NCBI RefSeq assembly: GCF_041080625.1
Contig: NZ_CP163518.1
Span: 4,960,001-5,024,000, forward strand
Direction: 5' to 3'
Length of the DNA stretch: 64,000 bases
DNA from: Streptomyces sp. CG1
GTDB lineage: Bacteria; Actinomycetota; Actinomycetes; Streptomycetales; Streptomycetaceae
The notes below the pieces were generated by a model. It saw only the letters and a list, made by a program, of their open reading frames with translations, was not told the DNA's origin and ran no database searches. The number at the start of each line of letters is the position of its first letter. The stretch's first letter is position 1. Below are positions 50,881 to 60,458 of this stretch, in pieces. Both the position numbers and the translations under genes were made by a program.

Positions 50881-51386
50881 CCCGTGATCTTTTGATGGCA
50901 ATGTCAGTGGACAAGCGCTACGACGCGTGGATCATCGGGCGCGGTTGAGGGCTTTGCCAGGCCGAGGTCGTGGCAGAGTCGGTGGATGCGGGTGGGCGGA
51001 AGGCTCCGTGTCTTGCCTTGCCCGGTCACTGTCGGCCGGGTTGTTCCTGACGCCCTGTTGCCAGGCCCCGAACCGGGGATCGGAGCGCATGTACCCGTCG
51101 CGTATCGCCAGGTGCACGGCGGCACGGGTGCAGCGCTGAAGCCGCACCTCAAGCGTCGGCATCGCCACCGCTGTTCACCTCCCGGAAGAACTGCACCATG
51201 CGTCGAGGGATCTCTACGACGTCTTCGTGAACGGGGAGATCCAACTGCGAGCACCGGTCCTCATCGGCCACCCTCCAGCCCTGGACCAAGTAGGTGTCCT
51301 ACTGGTCGTCTCGACCGTGGTGGGCGATGACTGGGGATGAGCTTGCAGGCCAACATGAGTCCACCGCGATGGACCTGCGCGAACTT
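50881..51386. other. Intergenic debris, no supportable gene
   Basis: About 500 bp with no convincing gene on either strand. One plus-strand stretch (about 51151-51340) reads coherently as GIATAVHLPEELHHASRDL, then YDVFVNGEIQLRAPVLIGHP, but lacks a start and an upstream region. It looks like a decayed coding fragment of unrecognised family. Confidence 0.5.
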
Positions 51387-51563
51387 CTACACTTCGGCGG
51401 CAAACGGCAGGAAGTCCGCCCAAGTGTGGGGGGTGACGGTGAGGTGGGGGCCGGTGCTGCTCTTCGAGTCACGGATGTGGATGGCTGAGGGGGTGGGGGC
51501 TATCTCGACGCAGTTGGAGGCGTCGCCGCTGTAGGTGGACTTCTGCCAGGTGAGTTCGGGCAT
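51387..51563 (-). CDS. DUF397 protein
   Basis: A 58-aa single-unit DUF397 protein: MPELTWQKSTYSGDASNCVE, then IAPTPSAIHIRDSKS and WADFLPFAAEV. ATG 51563 follows GAGGAACC. It lies ten bases after the end of a DUF5753 gene that has lost its helix-turn-helix, so its usual regulator partner is probably inactive for DNA binding. Confidence 0.85.
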   Translation of the reverse strand: MPELTWQKSTYSGDASNCVEIAPTPSAIHIRDSKSSTGPHLTVTPHTWADFLPFAAEV

Positions 51564-51573
51564 GGCGGGTTCC

Positions 51574-52287
51574 TCAGAGTTCCTGGGCAATGCGGTGGAT
51601 GAAGTCTCGGGAGGCTTCGGGACTGAGAGCGCTGGCCTCCATGCGGTCGACCACTGCGCGGTACTTGCTCAACTGTGCCTCCCCGTCCAGGAATTCACAG
51701 CCGTGGTGGGTATCCAGCTGCACCGTGTCGAGTTGGGGCACCGCTCCCGCGACATAGTCGATGCCCTGTCCGGTGCCATGGAAGCTCGCCTCCCCGAAGG
51801 GGATGACCCGGAGGGTGACGTGAGGCAGTTCGCTCATGGCGGCGAGATGCTTGAGTTGAGACTGCGCTACGTCTCGGCCTCCGAAGCCCATCCTGAGAGC
51901 CGCCTCGTGAACGGTCGCCGTGTAGGGGGTGGGCTCGGCCATGTGAAGGATGCCCTGGCGCTTGATGCGGTGAGTGAGGCGGTGCTCGATCTCGTACTGC
52001 TGGAGCGGCGGGAAAACTGTGCGGAAGAGCGCGCGGGCATGGTCCGTGGTCTGTAGCAGAGCAGGGATGTGGATGACCAGGGCCACTCGCAACTCGGATG
52101 CGTAGTGCTCCAGTTCGGCCAGGTCGATCAGCCCGGCGGGCAGATGATCGCGGTACTCGTCCCACCAACCGCGTTTGCGACCGCCGGTCATCTCAGCAAG
52201 GGCATCGACCAGCGCCGTGTCAGCGCAGCTGTACGTGCGGGCGAAGGTGCGCTCTCTGCCGGCCGAGCCCCCGGACACACGGCCCAA
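51574..52287 (-). pseudogene. XRE/DUF5753 gene lacking the helix-turn-helix
   Basis: The DUF5753 domain is complete (RKRGWWDEYRDHLPAGLIDL, IPALLQTTDHARALFRTVFP, GCEFLDGEAQLSKYRAVV). The usual 70-residue N-terminal XRE domain is missing: homologous sequence begins only at about ADTALVDALAEMTGG. The upstream residues (GRVSGGSAGRERTFARTYSC) do not look like an HTH. The start at 52287 is only the first possible one. Most likely a 5'-deleted remnant at the right border of the island. Confidence 0.7.
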
Positions 52288-52310
52288 GCCGAGCGCAGCG
52301 GACGCGCAGC

Positions 52311-52341
52311 GGGCCCGCCCCCGGGAGCCAGGGGCGGGCCC
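52311..52341 (-). terminator. Terminator hairpin after pstB
   Basis: GGGCCCGCCCC (52311-52321) pairs with GGGGCGGGCCC (52331-52341), an 11-bp GC stem with a nine-base loop, about 65 bp after the pstB stop. Confidence 0.65.
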
Positions 52342-52405
52342 TCTTGCGTCCTCGCGGTGGCACCGCCATGCAGCACCGCGAGGGGTCCTATGAGACCGGC
52401 TCGGC

Positions 52406-53182
52406 CTAGCCGAAGCGGCCGGAGATGTAGTCCTCCGTGGCCTGGACCGACGGGTTGGAGAAGATGCGCTCGGTGTCGTCGATCTCGATCAGGCGGCCCG
52501 GCTGGCCGACCGCGGCCAGGTTGAAGAACGCCGTACGGTCGGAGACACGCGCGGCCTGCTGCATGTTGTGCGTCACGATGACGATCGTGAAGCGCTCCTT
52601 CAGCTCGCCGATCAGGTCCTCGATGGCGAGCGTGGAGATCGGGTCCAGGGCCGAGCACGGCTCGTCCATCAGCAGGACCTTCGGCTCGACCGCGATCGCC
52701 CGCGCGATGCACAGACGCTGCTGCTGGCCGCCCGAGAGGCCGGAGCCCGGCTTGTTCAGGCGGTCCTTGACCTCGTTCCAGAGGTTCGCGCCCTTGAGCG
52801 ACTTCTCGACGATCTCGTTCAGCTGGCTCTTCTTGTAGTTGCCGTTCAGGCGCAGACCCGCCGCCACGTTGTCGAAGATCGACATCGTGGGGAAGGGGTT
52901 CGGGCGCTGGAACACCATGCCGACCTCGCGGCGGACGGACACCGGGTCCACGCCGGCGCCGTAGAGGTCCTCGTCGTCCAGCAGCACCTTGCCCTCGACG
53001 CGGCCACCGGGGGTGACCTCGTGCATCCGGTTCAGCGTGCGCAGGAACGTCGACTTGCCGCAGCCGGAGGGGCCGATGAACGCCGTCACCGAGCGCGGCT
53101 CGACGGTCATCGATATGTCCTCGATCGCCTTGTGGGCGCTGTAGTAGGCGGTCAGTCCGCTTACGTCGATTCGCTTGGCCAT
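52406..53182 (-). CDS. pstB: Phosphate ABC transporter ATP-binding protein PstB
   Basis: A 258-aa ATPase of the high-affinity phosphate importer. Walker A is [10 protein letters not shown]-loop VFQRPNPFP, signature LSGGQQQRL, Walker [15 protein letters not shown]-loop VTHNMQQA; the PNPFPMSI-like block (PNPFPTMSI) is diagnostic of PstB. Last gene of pstSCAB, 50 bp after pstA. No phoU follows, as expected in Streptomyces. Confidence 0.96.
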   Translation of the reverse strand: MAKRIDVSGLTAYYSAHKAIEDISMTVEPRSVTAFIGPSGCGKSTFLRTLNRMHEVTPGGRVEGKVLLDDEDLYGAGVDPVSVRREVGMVFQRPNPFPTMSIFDNVAAGLRLNGNYKKSQLNEIVEKSLKGANLWNEVKDRLNKPGSGLSGGQQQRLCIARAIAVEPKVLLMDEPCSALDPISTLAIEDLIGELKERFTIVIVTHNMQQAARVSDRTAFFNLAAVGQPGRLIEIDDTERIFSNPSVQATEDYISGRFG

Positions 53183-53232
53183 GTCGTCTACTTCACTTCC
53201 AGAAATTCAAGCTCGGTCGCTGTGTGGCCGCG

Positions 53233-54294
53233 TCAGCGACCGGTCTTCGGGGCCTTCCAGCGGGCGATACCGCGGGCCACCAGGTTGAGGATCATCACGA
53301 AGGCGATCAGCGTGAGAGATGCCGCCCAGGCGCGGTCGTAGGCCGCCGTGGAGCCCGAGCTGTTCGCGTACTGCTGGTAGATGTACAGCGGCAGCGCCTG
53401 CTGAGCACCCGAGAACGGGTTGTTGTTGATGAAGCTGTTGCCCCATACCAGCAGCAGGATCGGGGCCGTCTCCCCCGCGATGCGGGCGATCGCCAGCATG
53501 ATGCCCGTGGTGATGCCACCGATAGAGGTCGGCAGGACCACCTTAAGGATGGTGCGCCACTTGGGCACGCCGAGCGCCAGGGACGCCTCACGCAGTTCGT
53601 TCGGGACGAGCTTGAGCATCTCCTCCGTGGAACGGACGACGACCGGCATCATCAGGATGGCCAGGGCAAGCGAGCCGGCGAAGCCGAAGGGCTGCATGTC
53701 CGACATCAGCATGAGGCTGAGGATGAACAGGCCCGCGACGATGGACGGGATACCGGTCATCACATCGACGAAGAAGGTGACCGCCCGGGCGAGCTTGCCG
53801 CTCCCGTACTCCACCAGGTAGACGGCCGTGAGCACGCCGATCGGGGCGCCGATCAGGGTGGCGAGGCCGACCTGCTCCAGGCTGCCGATGATCGCGTGGT
53901 AGATGCCGCCGCCCGGCTCGGAGTCGGCGACGATGCCCATGGAGTGGGTGAGGAAGTAGGGGTCGAGGACCTTCACACCGCGCTTGACGGTGGTCCAGAT
54001 CAGCGACACCAGCGGGATGAGCGCGAGCAGGAAGGCCACCCAGACCAGGGCGGTGACGACGCGGTCCTTGGCCTGCCGCTTGCCCTCGACCTTCGCCGCG
54101 ACGGCGAAGGTGCCGAAGACGAAGAGCAGCACGGCGATCAGGCCCCACTCGATCTTGCTGCTGAGGCCGGCGCCCATGCCGATGCCCACGGCGACCACGA
54201 GGGAGCCCGCGGCGATCGCCCAGGGCGACCACTTCGGCAGGCTGGCGCTGCGCAGCGTGCTGGGACGCTTGCCGGTGACGGCTGCGGTGCTCAT
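53233..54294 (-). CDS. pstA: Phosphate ABC transporter permease PstA
   Basis: A 353-aa inner-membrane permease with about six transmembrane helices in the conserved part plus an extra N-terminal hydrophobic pair (WAIAAGSLVVAVGIGMGAGL, LIAVLLFVFGTFAVAAKVEG). The EAA loop region is ELREASLALGVPKWRTILKV. Its ATG overlaps the pstC stop (ATGA), so the two permeases are coupled. Forms the channel with PstC. Confidence 0.95.
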   Translation of the reverse strand: MSTAAVTGKRPSTLRSASLPKWSPWAIAAGSLVVAVGIGMGAGLSSKIEWGLIAVLLFVFGTFAVAAKVEGKRQAKDRVVTALVWVAFLLALIPLVSLIWTTVKRGVKVLDPYFLTHSMGIVADSEPGGGIYHAIIGSLEQVGLATLIGAPIGVLTAVYLVEYGSGKLARAVTFFVDVMTGIPSIVAGLFILSLMLMSDMQPFGFAGSLALAILMMPVVVRSTEEMLKLVPNELREASLALGVPKWRTILKVVLPTSIGGITTGIMLAIARIAGETAPILLLVWGNSFINNNPFSGAQQALPLYIYQQYANSSGSTAAYDRAWAASLTLIAFVMILNLVARGIARWKAPKTGR

Positions 54295-55292
54295 GCGTTG
54301 GCCCCCGAGTACTCCTTGCGGCGGGCGATGATCGCGCGGGCCGCGCCGTTGACCAGCAACGTGATGACGAACAGGATCAGGCCGGAGGCGATGAGCGCGT
54401 CACGCCCGTCCTGCGTCGCCTCGCCGAACTTGCTGGCGATGTTCTGGGCGAAAGTGCCGCCGCCCGGGTTGAGCAGGCTGGCGTGGATGTCGAAGTCCGG
54501 GGAGAGCACGGTGGCGACGGCCATCGTCTCGCCGAGGGCGCGGCCGAGGCCGAGCATGGAGGCGGAGATCACGCCGGAGCGGCCGAAGGGCAGTACGGCC
54601 ATGCGGATCACCTCCCAGCGCGTGGCGCCGAGGGCGAGGGCGGCCTCCTCGTGCATCTGCGGGACCTGGCGGAAGACCTCGCGGCTCACGTTGGTGATGA
54701 TCGGCAGGATCATGATCGCGAGCAGGATGCCGACGGTCAGCATCGAGCGGGGGGCGCCGCCGTCCCAGGAGAAGATGCCGGTCCAGCCGAGGTAGTCGTT
54801 CAGCCAGCCGAACAGGCCGTTCATGTGCGGTACGAGCACCAGGGCGCCCCACAGGCCGTAGACGATGGACGGCACTGCGGCGAGCAGGTCGATCACGTAC
54901 GCGACGGGACCGCTCAGCCTGCGCGGGGCGTAGTGGGTGAGGAACAGCGCGATCGCGACCGCGATCGGCACGGCCAGGGCCATGGCGACGATCGAGGAGA
55001 CCACCGTGCCGAAGGCCAGGACCGCGATGCCGAAGGACGGCGGGATGAGGTTGGTGTTCCACTCGAAGGAGGTCAGGAAGTTCGCGTGGTCCTTGCTGAT
55101 CGCGAGGGACGCGCGATAGGTGAGGAAGACCGCGATCGCGGCCATGATCACCAACAGCAGAATGCCCGAGCCTCGGGAAAGGCCCAGGAAGATGCGGTCA
55201 CCGGGGCGGGTCTTGGTGCGCGCGGCACCCGTCTGCCCGACCGCGGCCGGCTGAGGGGGAGATGCGTCAGTTGTTTTGGTCGATATGTCCAT
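54291..55292 (-). CDS. pstC: Phosphate ABC transporter permease PstC
   Basis: A 333-aa permease with about six helices (GILLLVIMAAIAVFLTYRAS, GPVAYVIDLLAAVPSIVYGL) and the EAA loop MHEEAALALGATRWEVIRMA. ATG 55292 is chosen, giving MDISTKTTDA; it follows CAGGAG-like bases only weakly (GGAGACTCCTGATG). Second gene of the pst operon, 125 bp after pstS. Confidence 0.95.
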   Translation of the reverse strand: MDISTKTTDASPPQPAAVGQTGAARTKTRPGDRIFLGLSRGSGILLLVIMAAIAVFLTYRASLAISKDHANFLTSFEWNTNLIPPSFGIAVLAFGTVVSSIVAMALAVPIAVAIALFLTHYAPRRLSGPVAYVIDLLAAVPSIVYGLWGALVLVPHMNGLFGWLNDYLGWTGIFSWDGGAPRSMLTVGILLAIMILPIITNVSREVFRQVPQMHEEAALALGATRWEVIRMAVLPFGRSGVISASMLGLGRALGETMAVATVLSPDFDIHASLLNPGGGTFAQNIASKFGEATQDGRDALIASGLILFVITLLVNGAARAIIARRKEYSGANA

Positions 55293-55417
55293 CAGGAGTC
55301 TCCGGTCTGCTGAGCCGTTCACCCGGTGGGGTGGGCGGCTCTTGGCGGCGGTGCACCGGACGGTGCGGCCCGGCCCGCGGGGAGGCCGTGGGAACCGGGC
55401 CGCACTCTCGGATCAGG

Positions 55418-56554
55418 TCAGCTCAGGCCCGCGATGGTGGTGCGGACCTTGCTGATGATCTCTTCGGGCATCGGCGCGTAGCTGATGCCGCTCAGGATCT
55501 TCTGGCCGTCCTCGGAGGCCATGTAGTTGAGGAAGGACTTGACGGTGGGCAGGGTGTCGGCCTTGTTGCCCTTGTCGCAGACGATCTCGTAGGTCACCAG
55601 GGTGATCGGGTACGCACCCTCGGCCTTGGTGGTGTAGTTCAGCTTCAGCGACAGGTCCTTGCCGACGCCGACGATCTTGGCGTCCGCGATGGCCTTGGTG
55701 GCGCTGTCGGTGCTGGGGGCGACGGGCTGGGCGGCACCGGTGTTGATGCTCGCGGCCTTGACGCCGTCACCGACGTAGGACAGCTCGAAGTAGCCGATGG
55801 CGCCGTTGGTCTGCTTGACCTGCTGGGCCACACCGGAGGACTGGGCGGCGGACTGGCCACCGCTCGCCTGCCAGGTCTTGCCACCCGAGTACTTCCAGTT
55901 CTCCGGGGTGGCGGCCTTCAGGTACTTGGTGAAGTTGTCCGTGGTGCCGGAGTCGTCCGAGCGGTGGAAGGCCTGGATCTTCAGGTCGGGAAGCTTCGCC
56001 TTCGGGTTCAGCTTCGCGATCGCCGGGTCGTTCCAGTTCTTGATCTTGCCATCGAAGATCTGGGCGACGGTGGGGGCGTCCAGGACCAGGTTGTCGACGC
56101 CGTTCAGGTTGTAACCGACGGCGATCGGGCCGCCGACCATCGGGAGGTCGATGCCCTGGCCGCCACCGGAGCAGACCTTCTTGGAGGCGGCGACCTGCTC
56201 GGGCTTCAGCGCGGAGTCGGAACCGGCCCACGGGATCTGACCCTGGGTGAACGAGGTCACACCGGCACCGGAACCGCCGGCCTTGTAGTTGATCTGCACG
56301 CCACAGGCCTGGGAGAAGTTCTTGACCCAGGCGTCGATCGCGTTCTTCTGCGCGGAAGAGCCGTCGGACAGCAGCTGCCCCTTGGCGCCGTCACACTTGA
56401 TCGAGGAGGCGTTCGCGGCACCGGACGGGTTGCCCGAGGCCTTCGAACCGCCGCCGGTGTTGTCGGAGCCGCACGCCGTCAGGGCCAGGGCGCCGGAGAC
56501 GGCGATCGCACCGAGCGAGAGGGCGCGCAGCCGGTTCTTGCGCTGAAGCTTCAC
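55418..56554 (-). CDS. pstS: Phosphate-binding lipoprotein PstS
   Basis: A 378-aa lipoprotein with a signal peptide and lipobox LTAC (Cys28). Phosphate-contacting blocks include GAGVTSFTQGQIPWAGSD and HRSDDSGTTDNFTKYL. Captures phosphate outside the membrane for PstCA. Starts at GTG 56554 behind GGAAGGAA. A PHO box lies about 150 bp upstream, so PhoP should induce the operon under phosphate limitation. Confidence 0.96.
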   Translation of the reverse strand: MKLQRKNRLRALSLGAIAVSGALALTACGSDNTGGGSKASGNPSGAANASSIKCDGAKGQLLSDGSSAQKNAIDAWVKNFSQACGVQINYKAGGSGAGVTSFTQGQIPWAGSDSALKPEQVAASKKVCSGGGQGIDLPMVGGPIAVGYNLNGVDNLVLDAPTVAQIFDGKIKNWNDPAIAKLNPKAKLPDLKIQAFHRSDDSGTTDNFTKYLKAATPENWKYSGGKTWQASGGQSAAQSSGVAQQVKQTNGAIGYFELSYVGDGVKAASINTGAAQPVAPSTDSATKAIADAKIVGVGKDLSLKLNYTTKAEGAYPITLVTYEIVCDKGNKADTLPTVKSFLNYMASEDGQKILSGISYAPMPEEIISKVRTTIAGLS

Positions 56555-56702
56555 TTTCGGGTGTTCCTTCCAGGAGCCGCCGCAGTGGGCGGCGTGCGAA
56601 GTATCGAGGGTTGTGAGCGCTCATATGGCCGAGCGCATGTATGGCCGCGCTCCGCACCGTGCACGGCCGAAATTAGGCAGAACAGGTGAAGCCGCCGATG
56701 GC

Positions 56703-56724
56703 CGGAAGTGAACGGCGGGTGAAC
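56703..56724 (-). promoter_or_regulatory. PHO box upstream of pstS
   Basis: On the minus strand, two consecutive 11-bp direct repeat units, GTTCACCCGCC and GTTCACTTCCG, match the Streptomyces PhoP consensus for direct repeat units. A second weaker CTTCACCTGTT occurs further downstream, and TAATTT near 56673 may serve as part of the -10 region. Confidence 0.8.
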
Positions 56725-56925
56725 CCCTGCCGTCGGCCCGGTAAGGTCACGGAATGCTTACGGGGAGGGCACATAGAGGTTCCGACGACAGGGTTACGCG
56801 CACACGTATTCGGCGTTCGTTTGCCTGTGTGCGAACTGTTGCGAATCGAGCGAACCAATCCGCCCCGCACCGTCATCTCACCCCGCGTAAGGCCAAGGGG
56901 GCCTGGGGAGAGGTGAGAGACGACC

Positions 56926-58488
56926 ATGGGCATGGAACGCCGGACGTTCATGGCAGGCGGCACGGCCGCCCTGGCCGCAACCGCACTGACCGGCTGCGGC
57001 TCGGGCTCGGGCAGGTCCACGACGTCGGCCGCCACGGGCTCATCGTCTCTTACGTCCCTCAAGACCACCAGCGTGAACGCCGCCGCGAACTGGACGGACC
57101 TCGCCCATGACCTCGACGGCACCCTGGTCCGGCCCGGCGACGCGGCCTGGACGACGGCCCACCAGCTGTACAACACCCGCTTCGACGGCCTGAAGCCCGC
57201 AGCGGTGGCCTACGCGGCACACGCCGACGACATCCGTACGACCCTGGCCTACGCCCAGGCCCACGACATACGGATCTCCATACGCAACGGCGGCCACTCC
57301 TACGCGGGCTACTCCTCCGGCGACAACCGCCTCGTCCTCGACGTCTCCCGGCTGAACCGCATACGCGTCAGCGGCGGGCAGGCGGTGGTCGGCGCCGGCT
57401 CCAAGCTGATCGACGTCTACCGGGCGCTGGCCGCCAAGGGCGTGACCATACCCGCCGGCTCCTGCCCCAGCGTCGGCGTCTCCGGCCTGGTGCTCGGCGG
57501 CGGCCACGGCGTCGCGTCCCGCGCCTACGGCCTGACCTGCGACAGCCTCACCCAGGCGACCGTGATCACGGCGGACGGCACCCAGGTCACCGCCAATGCC
57601 ACGTCCCACTCCGACCTCTTCTGGGCACTGCGCGGCGCGGGCAACGGCAACTTCGGCGTGGTCACCGAGCTGCAGTTCAAGACCCACGCGGCACCGCAGG
57701 CGGTGACGGCGTACATGACATGGCCGTGGGCGAAGGCGGCCGGGGTGCTGAAGGCCTGGCAGGAGTGGGGCCCGAGCCAGCCCGACGAGATCTGGTCCTC
57801 GCTGCACCTGGCGTGCTCCCCGGGCGGCACCCCGTCGATCTCCGTGGCCTGCTTCTCCCTCGGCACCTACGGCGAACTGCAGAACGCCGTGGACCGCCTG
57901 GCCCACGCGGCCGGCGCCAACGCCTCCTCCGTCACCCTGCGCCGCCGGGGCTACGAGGAGGCGATGGAGATCTACGCCGGCTGCTCCTCCTTCTCGGCGG
58001 ACGCCCAGTGCCATCTGCCCGGCTCCACGCCCGGCCGCTCCCCGGAGGGCCGCCTGGGCCGGGAGACGTACGCGGCCCGCTCGGACTTCTTCGACCGCTC
58101 ACTGTCGGCGGCCGGCATCCAGACGGTGCTGAAGCAAATCACCTCGGTACGGGGCGGCGCCGGCAGCATCGCGTTCACGGCCCTGGGCGGCGCGGTCAAC
58201 CGCGTCTCACCGACGGCGACGGCCTTCGTCCACCGCCGCTCCCGGATGCTGGCCCAGTACATAGCGTCCTGGGGCGCGGGGGCCTCCGGCGGTTCGGCCC
58301 AGTCCTGGCTCACGTCGGCCCACAAGGCGATGGCGCCTTACGCCTCCGGCGCGGCGTACCAGAACTACACGGACCCGACGCTGACGAACTGGAAGAAGGC
58401 GTACTACGGCGACGCGGCGACCCGGCTGGGCAAGGTGAAGCAGCAGTACGACCCGCAGCGGTTCTTCTCCTACGCACAGGGGTTGTAG
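56926..58488 (+). CDS. Secreted FAD-linked oxidase (BBE type, bicovalent flavin)
   Basis: A 520-aa oxidase of the berberine-bridge-like PCMH flavoprotein family. The two flavin-linking residues are visible: His124 in NGGHSYAG and Cys180 in GSCPSVGVSGLVLGGG, suggesting bicovalent FAD. The C-terminal BBE segment includes YQNYTDPTLTNWKKAYYG and YDPQRFF. The N-terminus (ERRTFMAGG then LTGC, Cys24) resembles a Tat signal with a lipobox, so it may be a lipoprotein. Substrates of relatives include sugars and secondary metabolites. Confidence 0.9.
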   Translation: MGMERRTFMAGGTAALAATALTGCGSGSGRSTTSAATGSSSLTSLKTTSVNAAANWTDLAHDLDGTLVRPGDAAWTTAHQLYNTRFDGLKPAAVAYAAHADDIRTTLAYAQAHDIRISIRNGGHSYAGYSSGDNRLVLDVSRLNRIRVSGGQAVVGAGSKLIDVYRALAAKGVTIPAGSCPSVGVSGLVLGGGHGVASRAYGLTCDSLTQATVITADGTQVTANATSHSDLFWALRGAGNGNFGVVTELQFKTHAAPQAVTAYMTWPWAKAAGVLKAWQEWGPSQPDEIWSSLHLACSPGGTPSISVACFSLGTYGELQNAVDRLAHAAGANASSVTLRRRGYEEAMEIYAGCSSFSADAQCHLPGSTPGRSPEGRLGRETYAARSDFFDRSLSAAGIQTVLKQITSVRGGAGSIAFTALGGAVNRVSPTATAFVHRRSRMLAQYIASWGAGASGGSAQSWLTSAHKAMAPYASGAAYQNYTDPTLTNWKKAYYGDAATRLGKVKQQYDPQRFFSYAQGL

Positions 58489-58531
58489 GACGTGTAGAAC
58501 GGGGTGGGGGTTGCCGTCGCCGCGTGGCGGG

Positions 58532-59227
58532 CTACGCCGCCAGATCCCGTTCCTCGGACTGGGCCGGGTGGCGGGTGCCGGGGACGACCGGGACGTCCGG
58601 CGTGGACCGGCGGCGTACGATCCACCCCGCCCTCGGCGCCTTCTCCACCGCCCTCATCAGCGGCGTGAGCAGCGCCATGGCCAGCGGAGACAGCAGCAGC
58701 GCGACCGCCGTACCGAGCGCGAAGCCGCCGACGACGTCCGTCGGATAGTGCACGCCCATGTACACCCGGCAGAACCCCTCCAGCAGCGCGAGCCCGATCC
58801 CCACGAGGCCGAAGCGGCGGTTGGCGACGAACAGCCCCACACCGAGCGCCATGGTGATCGTCGCGTGGTCGCTGACGAAGGAGAAGTCGGTCTTGCCAGT
58901 GATGAGGACGTCCAGCCCCTGATGATCGACGAAGGGCCGGGGGCGCTCCACGAAGCCCCGGATCGGAACATTGATCAGCACGGCGACACCGGCCGCGAGC
59001 GGCGCCCACACCAGCGCGGCGACGGAGGACGCGGCGCCCTCGCCGCCCCGGCGCCGCACGGACCACCAGCACCACAGCACCAGCAGGACCATGGCAAGCA
59101 GCAGGCCGTACTCACCGACGAACTCCATGGCCCGGTCGAACCAGTGCGGGGCGTCCTTGGCCAGGCCGTTGATGTCATAGAGCAGTTCGACGTCGGGGTT
59201 CGATCCGGATTCGGCGAGTACAGCCAT
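58532..59227 (-). CDS. PAP2-family membrane phosphatase
   Basis: A 231-aa membrane enzyme with about five helices. The three phosphatase motifs are present: RGFVERPRPF (KXXXXXXRP-like), SDHA (the central PSGH motif modified) and YMGVHYPTDVVGG. Such enzymes dephosphorylate undecaprenyl pyrophosphate or phospholipids outside the membrane. The ATG-like start lies at 59227. Confidence 0.88.
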   Translation of the reverse strand: MAVLAESGSNPDVELLYDINGLAKDAPHWFDRAMEFVGEYGLLLAMVLLVLWCWWSVRRRGGEGAASSVAALVWAPLAAGVAVLINVPIRGFVERPRPFVDHQGLDVLITGKTDFSFVSDHATITMALGVGLFVANRRFGLVGIGLALLEGFCRVYMGVHYPTDVVGGFALGTAVALLLSPLAMALLTPLMRAVEKAPRAGWIVRRRSTPDVPVVPGTRHPAQSEERDLAA

Positions 59228-59400
59228 GGTGCTGCGGCCCCTTCGTCGTCTACCGGACGCACCTCGTGTGCGTACGCCAACAGGAACGCATGACCCCCAT
59301 CAATACGTTCCACACTCCACTGAATGATCACCCAGACGTTATCGAAGAGAGACTCATCATCGCAGCTCAGGGGGGTGGTTCACGCACGGTGCACACCCGC

Positions 59401-60402
59401 TCAAACCGACGTGGGGAGCGCTTTTGCGCCATCCGCGGTGACCCGCGTGGCGCCGAAGTAGTCGGCGCCGTCAATGGGATCGAACCGGATGACGGCCCCG
59501 GTGCGCGGCGCGTCGATCATGTACCCGCCGCCCACATAGATACCCACGTGATGGATGGCCCGCGAATCACTGAGGTCGGTGGAGAAGAACACCAGATCAC
59601 CCGGCAGAAGCTGATCCCGCGAGGGATGCGGGCCGGCGTTGTACTGGTCGTTGGCCACCCGCGGAAGTGTGATCCCCACCTTCGCGTACGCGGCCTGTGT
59701 CAGGCCCGAACAGTCGAACCGCCCACCCTGCTCGGCGGTCCCCTCCCCGCCCCACAGATAGGGCGTGCCGAGCTTGCTCTGGGCGAACGCGATGGCACCG
59801 GCGGCCTGTTGGGTGGGGTCGATCCGGCTGACGGGCGCGGCGAAGCTCTGTGACAGGCTGCGGATCCGCTTGACGTAGTCCTGTGTCTCGGTGATCGCCG
59901 GGACCCCGCCGGCCCTTATGACGCGATAGGCACCGGCGTTGTAGGCGGCGAGCATGTTGTCGGAGACGTTGCCGGGGGTGTCCTTCACATACTTCGCCAG
60001 CTCGCAGTCGTACGAAGCGGCCGACGGAATCGCGTCGTTGGGGTCCCAGACGTCCCGCTTGCCGTCACCGTTGCCGTCGATGCCGTGCGTGGCCCACGTG
60101 CTCGGGATGAACTGCGCGATGCCCTGCGCGCCGGCCGGGCTGACGATGGTCGGGTTCCAGCCACTCTCCTGGTACAGCTGGGCGGCGAGCAGCGCCGGGG
60201 TGAGCGCCGGGCACAGGTTGCCCCACTTCTGCACGAGCGACTGGTAGGCAGCCGGCACAGCCCCCTTGGCAAGCCCCCGGCCTGCCGACGTGACCCCGTC
60301 GAGGAGGTTCCCGGCGACGACGTACACCCCGACGACGAGCAGCATGACGAAGCTCAGCCCGAGCCCGACGGCCGCCCCACCCACCACCCATACCTTCCGC
60401 AC
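59401..60402 (-). CDS. Cell-wall hydrolase, SLT transglycosylase fused to NlpC/P60 endopeptidase
   Basis: A 333-aa exported protein. It has an N-terminal signal/anchor (GLGLSFVMLLVVGVYVVAG), a lytic transglycosylase domain (QLYQESGWNPTIVSPAGAQG, MLAAYNAGA), then an NlpC/P60 domain with catalytic Cys231 (RFDCSGLTQ) and His (IHHVGIYVGGGYM). It cuts both glycan and peptide bonds of peptidoglycan. Only 56 bp separate it from the kinase upstream, so they may be cotranscribed. Confidence 0.93.
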   Translation of the reverse strand: MRKVWVVGGAAVGLGLSFVMLLVVGVYVVAGNLLDGVTSAGRGLAKGAVPAAYQSLVQKWGNLCPALTPALLAAQLYQESGWNPTIVSPAGAQGIAQFIPSTWATHGIDGNGDGKRDVWDPNDAIPSAASYDCELAKYVKDTPGNVSDNMLAAYNAGAYRVIRAGGVPAITETQDYVKRIRSLSQSFAAPVSRIDPTQQAAGAIAFAQSKLGTPYLWGGEGTAEQGGRFDCSGLTQAAYAKVGITLPRVANDQYNAGPHPSRDQLLPGDLVFFSTDLSDSRAIHHVGIYVGGGYMIDAPRTGAVIRFDPIDGADYFGATRVTADGAKALPTSV

Positions 60403-60458
60403 GGTTCAACTTTCCCCCATGCCGGTGCGGTTCAAGGCCTTTTCTGCGTGAAGTGGCG

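Noticed and set aside
51151..51340. Plus-strand coding-like stretch with LPEELHHASRDLYDVFVNGE
   Set aside because: No start codon, bounded by stops, and no family recognised; recorded only as probable debris.
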